NCBI GenBank assembly: GCA_947174725.1
Contig: CAMWKA010000054.1
Location: 1 to 8,892 of the forward strand
Length of the DNA stretch: 8,892 bases
Direction: 5' to 3'
Origin: an uncultured Lachnospiraceae bacterium
GTDB lineage: Bacteria; Bacillota; Clostridia; Lachnospirales; Lachnospiraceae
Below, one piece after another: positions 5,713-8,892 of the stretch. The position numbers and the translations under genes are program-made. The notes below the pieces were generated by a model that had not been told where the DNA came from, searched no databases, and worked only from the letters and a program-made list of their open reading frames with translations. How positions within the stretch are numbered: position 1 is the stretch's first letter; the number at the start of each line of letters is the position of its first letter.

Positions 5713-6561
5713 TTAAATTGCGATCGGAATATTTTCCACCTGGGGTCCGGTCACGTAATTTTCTACCCTTACGTCATCCCTTGTAAACTGGTAAAAATCC
5801 TTAATTTCCGGATTCAACCAGAACTTTGGCGCGTCATAGGTGGGCCGCGTGATCAACTCCTTTACGATTTCCACATGGCGGTCATAAATATGCGCGTCTG
5901 CAATCACATGTACCAGTTCCCCCGCCTGCATATCGCATACCTGCGCCAGCATATGGAGAAGCACGGCATACTGTACCACATTCCAATTATTGGCTGCCAG
6001 CACATCCTGAGAACGCTGGTTCAGCACCGCATTGAGTGTCAGCTTCTCTTCCCCCTTCTGCTGTGTCACGTTGAAGGTCATACTATAAGCGCACGGATAA
6101 AGCGCCATCTCATGGAGATCCTGATGCACATAGATATTGGTGATAATCCTGCGGCTGAAAGGATTGTTCTTCAGGTCATAGATCACACGGTCCACCTGAT
6201 CCATCATCCCTTCTTTATACTGATGCTTTACCCCAAGCTGATATCCGTAAGCCTTGCCGATAGAGCCGTTCTCATCCGCCCATTCATCCCAGATATGACT
6301 ATGCAGGTCATGGATATTATTGGATTTCCTCTGCCAGATCCAAAGCATCTCGTCCGTAGCACTTTTCAAGGCAGTCTTACGAAGCGTGATCAAGGGAAAT
6401 TCTTTTCTAAGGTCATAACGGTTTACGATCCCGAAACGCTTGATCGTATAAGCTAACGTCCCGTCCTCCCAATGCGGACGAACCTTTTCCCCTTCCGTAC
6501 TGGTACCGTTTTCTAAAATATCCTTACACATATTTATAAATATCTGATCCGCCAGACTCAT
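5713..6561 (-). CDS. thyA: Thymidylate synthase (ThyA, folate-dependent)
   Basis: Makes dTMP from dUMP using 5,10-methylene-tetrahydrofolate, releasing dihydrofolate, which the neighbouring FolA reduces. The 282-residue protein is normal in length. Visible: E71 in DEMLWIWQ, the phosphate-binding Arg pair (R137, R138, SRRI), the nucleophilic Cys C157 in ALYPCAYS, QRSQD (182-186), N194 and DAHIY (222-226). The residue after the nucleophile is Ala, not the His of E. coli ThyA, and the usual LGxPFN is LAANNWN. With the WIWQ-KSN and NPEIKDFYQFT patterns this points to the Bacillus subtilis ThyA/phage phi3T branch rather than the E. coli-like branch. The ATG at 6561 has an AG-rich ribosome site (GGGAGAGG) about 9 bases upstream. 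It starts 51 bases after mgtE with no promoter seen in the gap, suggesting co-transcription. Confidence 0.95.
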   Translation of the reverse strand: MSLADQIFINMCKDILENGTSTEGEKVRPHWEDGTLAYTIKRFGIVNRYDLRKEFPLITLRKTALKSATDEMLWIWQRKSNNIHDLHSHIWDEWADENGSIGKAYGYQLGVKHQYKEGMMDQVDRVIYDLKNNPFSRRIITNIYVHQDLHEMALYPCAYSMTFNVTQQKGEEKLTLNAVLNQRSQDVLAANNWNVVQYAVLLHMLAQVCDMQAGELVHVIADAHIYDRHVEIVKELITRPTYDAPKFWLNPEIKDFYQFTRDDVRVENYVTGPQVENIPIAI

Positions 6562-6612
6562 TCCTCTATTCCTCTCCCTCTCACGATCTGTTATCTGAAA
6601 CCATAGGAAATC

Positions 6613-7959
6613 TTATCCGATCCCTAATACCCTTGTTGCAATCTGAAAATAGATCATCAGCGATAACGCGTCCACAATAGTTGTAATGAATGGGCTTGCC
6701 ATAACCGCGGGATCGAAACCGATCTTCTTCGCAAGCATCGGAAGACTGCAGCCCACCAGCTTAGCGATCAGCACTGCAAGGAACAGCGTCATGCACACCG
6801 TCAGCGCCACCGCCAGCGTCACCTTGTCAAAGAACAGAATCTTTAGGAAGTTCGCCGCCGCCAGAGATATCCCACACAAAAATGCCACCCGCATTTCCTT
6901 CCAGAGCACGCGGAACATATCTTTGAACACGATCTCATTTAAAGATAATCCACGAATAATCGTAACGCTTGACTGTCCGCCCGCATTGCCGCCGGTATCC
7001 ATCAGCATCGGAATATATGCCACCAGTATCGCGCAACTGCTCAGCGCATCTTCAAAGCCGGCAATAATGCTGCCCGTAAAGGTCGCAGAGATCATGAGAA
7101 GCAGCAGCCACGGCATCCTTTTCTTCCAGATTTCAAAAACGCCGGTTTTCATATATGCCTTATCTGACGGCACGATAGCCGCCATCTTTTCGATATCCTC
7201 CGTTGCCTCTTCCTGCATGATATCCACAACGTCATCGACGGTAATGATGCCTACCAGACGGTCTTCATTATCCACAACAGGCATCGAAGTAAAGTCATAT
7301 TTCTGGAACTGACGCGCAACCTCCTCCTGATCCATCAGGGTATGGATCGATACCACGTTTTCATGCATGATATCCCCGATGATCTCATCCGGTTCACTAA
7401 GAAGCAGATAGCGCAATGCCACTGTTCCTTTCAGTGTCCGCTGATTATCCAACACATAACAGATATTGATCGTCTCAGAATCGATGCCGATCTTTTTGAT
7501 ACGCTCGATGGCCTGCTGAACCGTAATATTTTCTTTCAGATCGACATACTCCACCGTCATGACGCTTCCCGCGGAATCCTCAGGATACCGCAGCAGATGA
7601 TTGATATCCCTTCTTGTCTCCGGGCTGGCGTTGGCAAGCAGTTTTTTCACGATGTTAGCGGGCATCTCCTCCAACAGGTCCGCCGCATCATCCGACATCA
7701 GATTATCAATAATATTAGCCGCTTCCTTATCGGACAGTTTCGTAATGATCGACTGCTGATTTTCCATCTCCAGATAAGAAAATACGTCCGCAGCCATTGA
7801 TTTGGGCAGTATCCTGAATATTTTTAACAGCTGCTCCTCCTCAAGGCTTTCCATAAAAGAAGCAATATCCGCGTCATTCATTTCCGCCAGTTCCTGGCGG
7901 AGACGGGTATATTGCTTCGTTTCAATCAATTCTTTTAATTCTTCCATCATTATACCCAT
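6613..7959 (-). CDS. mgtE: Magnesium transporter MgtE
   Basis: Mg2+-gated magnesium channel of the cytoplasmic membrane. The 448-residue protein has the full family layout: an acidic helical N domain (about 5-125), a pair of CBS domains (about 130-255, with SMPVVDNEDRLVGIITVDDV at 225-244), a connecting helix, and five membrane helices from about 283 to the end. The first membrane helix is preceded by KKRMPW. The pore signature PMLMDTGGNAGGQS (317-330) and the ion-binding segment FDPAVMASPFITTIVD (415-430, with D416) are intact. The first ATG (7959) is chosen because GGGAG at 7968-7972 is 8 bases upstream; ATGs at 7950 and 7947 are less well placed. A near-consensus promoter lies about 210 bases upstream, giving a long leader. 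No M-box riboswitch motif is recognisable there; a small open frame and SD-pairing sequence are present instead. thyA follows closely. Confidence 0.96.
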   Translation of the reverse strand: MGIMMEELKELIETKQYTRLRQELAEMNDADIASFMESLEEEQLLKIFRILPKSMAADVFSYLEMENQQSIITKLSDKEAANIIDNLMSDDAADLLEEMPANIVKKLLANASPETRRDINHLLRYPEDSAGSVMTVEYVDLKENITVQQAIERIKKIGIDSETINICYVLDNQRTLKGTVALRYLLLSEPDEIIGDIMHENVVSIHTLMDQEEVARQFQKYDFTSMPVVDNEDRLVGIITVDDVVDIMQEEATEDIEKMAAIVPSDKAYMKTGVFEIWKKRMPWLLLLMISATFTGSIIAGFEDALSSCAILVAYIPMLMDTGGNAGGQSSVTIIRGLSLNEIVFKDMFRVLWKEMRVAFLCGISLAAANFLKILFFDKVTLAVALTVCMTLFLAVLIAKLVGCSLPMLAKKIGFDPAVMASPFITTIVDALSLMIYFQIATRVLGIG

Positions 7960-7967
7960 ATGCCTTT

Positions 7968-8065
7968 CTCCCGGCTTTTAAGCATAATGCGGCATTTTCG
8001 GCTAAAATAAATGTATGTAATTCCCATCCATATGATCTCGCCGATCCATCCACCCCAAAGCCGGG
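7968..8065 (-). promoter_or_regulatory. Possible SD-sequestering pairing in the mgtE leader
   Basis: In the minus-strand transcript, CCCGGCTTT (from 8065 to 8057) is perfectly complementary to AAAGCCGGG (from 7978 to 7970), a 9-bp match that covers most of the mgtE Shine-Dalgarno GGGAG (7972-7968). The first member can instead form a local hairpin, CACCC with GGGTG (8067-8063 and 8055-8051). It also lies inside the small leader frame, so a translating ribosome would mask it. The mutually exclusive pairings are seen in sequence; that they regulate mgtE is inference. Confidence 0.4.
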
Positions 8066-8115
8066 TGTTTTATTTTTTGTTCATGATAAGGAACATCATC
8101 ATTACTATGAATCAT
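8002..8115 (-). CDS. Small open frame (37 codons) in the mgtE leader, putative leader peptide
   Basis: An ATG at 8115 opens a 37-residue frame ending in TAG (8002-8004), 42 bases before the mgtE start. It is preceded by GGGGTGG four bases upstream, a fair ribosome site. The peptide begins MIHSNDDVPYHE and ends GNYIHLF. It has five Asp, one Glu and five His, with Pro at 9 and 18 and no membrane segment. It lies wholly within the predicted leader transcribed from the promoter at 8177-8206. I do not recognise a family. Its place suggests a cis-acting leader peptide, as mgtL does for enterobacterial mgtA, or a small protein made with MgtE. A frame of this length can occur by chance in a 200-base leader, so reality is uncertain. 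Confidence 0.4.
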   Translation of the reverse strand: MIHSNDDVPYHEQKIKHPALGWMDRRDHMDGNYIHLF

Positions 8116-8167
8116 AAAACCACCCCGCTTTCTTTGTGAATTATTTAAGAATCCCGATCCTTTGACC

Positions 8168-8206
8168 ATTATATTCATTATAAGGTATCACAACCACCCT
8201 TGTCAA
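8168..8206 (-). promoter_or_regulatory. Near-consensus promoter for the mgtE-thyA-folA cluster
   Basis: On the minus strand TTGACA (8201-8206) and TATAAT (8177-8182) are both perfect hexamers, 18 bases apart; a second TATAAT lies 3 bases further on (8168-8173). The element overlaps the last codons and stop of yigZ, so mgtE has its own start although it follows yigZ on the same strand. Transcription would begin near 8160-8170 and give a leader of about 200-210 nt. Confidence 0.8.
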
Positions 8207-8822
8207 GAAAAGTACATGGACCAAGGTCCTCTATTGCCAACCTGCCGGCACTGGCATCCTGCAGCTTCTTAATCCTGCTTTCATAATATTGTTCCGGGAT
8301 CGTTAACACCACGGTCACATTCTCCTGATAGATCACCTCTTCCATCTCCTGACCTTCCGTCCTGCAAAGATGCTCCACCTTCCCATAGTCGTTATAGGAC
8401 ATGGTCAGCTTCACCTTCCTGCCCTCCGAAAGCTTTCCGATCTCGCAGTTTTTTAAACCTTCTTTAACGGCCTGCGAATATGCTCTCACCAGTCCCCCGG
8501 TACCAAGCAGTGTCCCGCCAAAATACCGCGTCACAACGACGACAACGTCCCGGAGCCCTTCTCCCGTCAGCACCTCCAGCATCGGTCTTCCTGCCGTTCC
8601 CGACGGTTCCCCGTCATCGCTGCATCTCGTAATCTCGGCATGCCTGCCGATCACCATCGCCGTACAGTTGTGCCTTGCATCCCAATATTTCTTTTTTGTC
8701 GCTTCAATAAAGGCGGCAGCTTCCTCTTCCGATGACACCGGCTGCAAAGAGGCGATAAACCGCGACTTCTTTTCAACGATCTCACCCTGTCCGCCCTTTA
8801 ATATTATCTTATACGTCTGCAT
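8178..8822 (-). CDS. yigZ: YigZ/IMPACT family protein (UPF0029)
   Basis: Member of the YigZ/YvyE/IMPACT family, conserved in bacteria and eukaryotes. The eukaryotic relative modulates the translation-stress kinase Gcn2; the bacterial role is not settled. The protein has 214 residues, usual for the family. The N-terminal UPF0029 domain (about 17-122) shows KKSRFIA (18-24), DARHNC (48-53), RCSDDGEPSGTAGRPML (66-82) and RYFGGTLLGTGGLVRAYS (99-116). The C-terminal domain (about 135-200) has the ferredoxin-like EF-G-domain-V form usual for the family (DUF1949). No Shine-Dalgarno is visible before the ATG at 8822; instead an extended -10 motif, TGATATGAT (8829-8837), ends 6 bases before it, suggesting a leaderless or near-leaderless mRNA. 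A TATACT at 8883-8888 could be an alternative -10 whose -35 is beyond the window. Its last codons contain the mgtE promoter. Confidence 0.95.
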   Translation of the reverse strand: MQTYKIILKGGQGEIVEKKSRFIASLQPVSSEEEAAAFIEATKKKYWDARHNCTAMVIGRHAEITRCSDDGEPSGTAGRPMLEVLTGEGLRDVVVVVTRYFGGTLLGTGGLVRAYSQAVKEGLKNCEIGKLSEGRKVKLTMSYNDYGKVEHLCRTEGQEMEEVIYQENVTVVLTIPEQYYESRIKKLQDASAGRLAIEDLGPCTFLDKGGCDTL

Positions 8823-8892
8823 AAATTAATCATATCATGTCCATATTCTAAAAGAAAGCTATTTATTTTGTTTCTGAAATCTAGTATAATAT
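8823..8892. promoter_or_regulatory. AT-rich upstream region of yigZ with -10-like motifs on both strands
   Basis: These 70 bases hold no gene. On the minus strand, TGATATGAT (8829-8837) and TATACT (8883-8888) are possible -10 elements for yigZ. On the plus strand, TATAAT (8885-8890) with a poor TTTATT 17 bases upstream could drive a rightward gene outside the window. None has a good -35 inside the window, so each is a weak call. Confidence 0.35.

Noticed and set aside
5875..6456. 193-codon plus-strand open frame
   Set aside because: It is antisense to thyA, whose catalytic motifs are all intact; its His/Ile-rich translation has no domain-like features and no ribosome site.
6686..7312. 208-codon plus-strand open frame
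   Set aside because: Antisense shadow of the mgtE membrane and CBS regions; no motif and no ribosome site.

Overview
The window looks like a piece of a chromosome from a Gram-positive anaerobe of the class Clostridia, most likely a Lachnospiraceae relative. The basis is protein style (the clostridial-type DHFR, a thymidylate synthase of the Bacillus phage phi3T/ThyA branch, a class IV IlvE of the firmicute type), strong GGAGG/GGGAG-type Shine-Dalgarno sites, sigma-A-like TTGACA/TATAAT promoters and moderate GC with AT-rich gaps. Genus or species cannot be set from the sequence alone. There is no rRNA, tRNA, CRISPR array or intact insertion sequence. No gene-free stretch exceeds about 220 bases.

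Layout. (1) 1-1687, plus strand: the 3' nine-tenths of typA/bipA, a ribosome-associated translational GTPase; its first ~45-50 codons lie outside the window. (2) 1755-2777, minus strand: ilvE, branched-chain aminotransferase, convergent with typA and sharing a hairpin with it at 1702-1741. (3) 2778-2975: a compact divergent control region with a good promoter for ilvE, and an extended -10 promoter plus inverted repeat and leader hairpin for the next gene. (4) 2976-4070, plus strand: a membrane-bound GGDEF diguanylate cyclase with an intact active site but a degraded inhibitory site. (5) 4114-4914, minus strand: an XRE-type DNA-binding protein whose C-terminal half is an unusually regular five-residue glycine repeat. 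Two palindromes sit between it and the cyclase gene. (6) 5055-8822, minus strand, read right to left: yigZ, mgtE, thyA and folA, with the XRE gene last on the same strand.

How the genes work together. ThyA consumes methylene-tetrahydrofolate to make dTMP and releases dihydrofolate, which FolA reduces back, so the thyA-folA pair is a functional unit. They appear to be read with mgtE (Mg2+ channel) from a near-consensus promoter embedded in the last codons of yigZ. The mgtE transcript has a leader of about 210 nt that lacks the usual M-box riboswitch motifs as far as can be seen by eye. It carries instead a 37-codon open frame with a ribosome site, and a 9-nt stretch inside that frame that is perfectly complementary to the mgtE Shine-Dalgarno region.

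Most noteworthy: the 19-pentad glycine repeat fused to a helix-turn-helix; the possible leader-peptide switch ahead of mgtE; and a 99-bp nested inverted repeat (24-bp plus 12-bp arms) between thyA and folA that resembles a miniature mobile element. The rest is ordinary housekeeping content.
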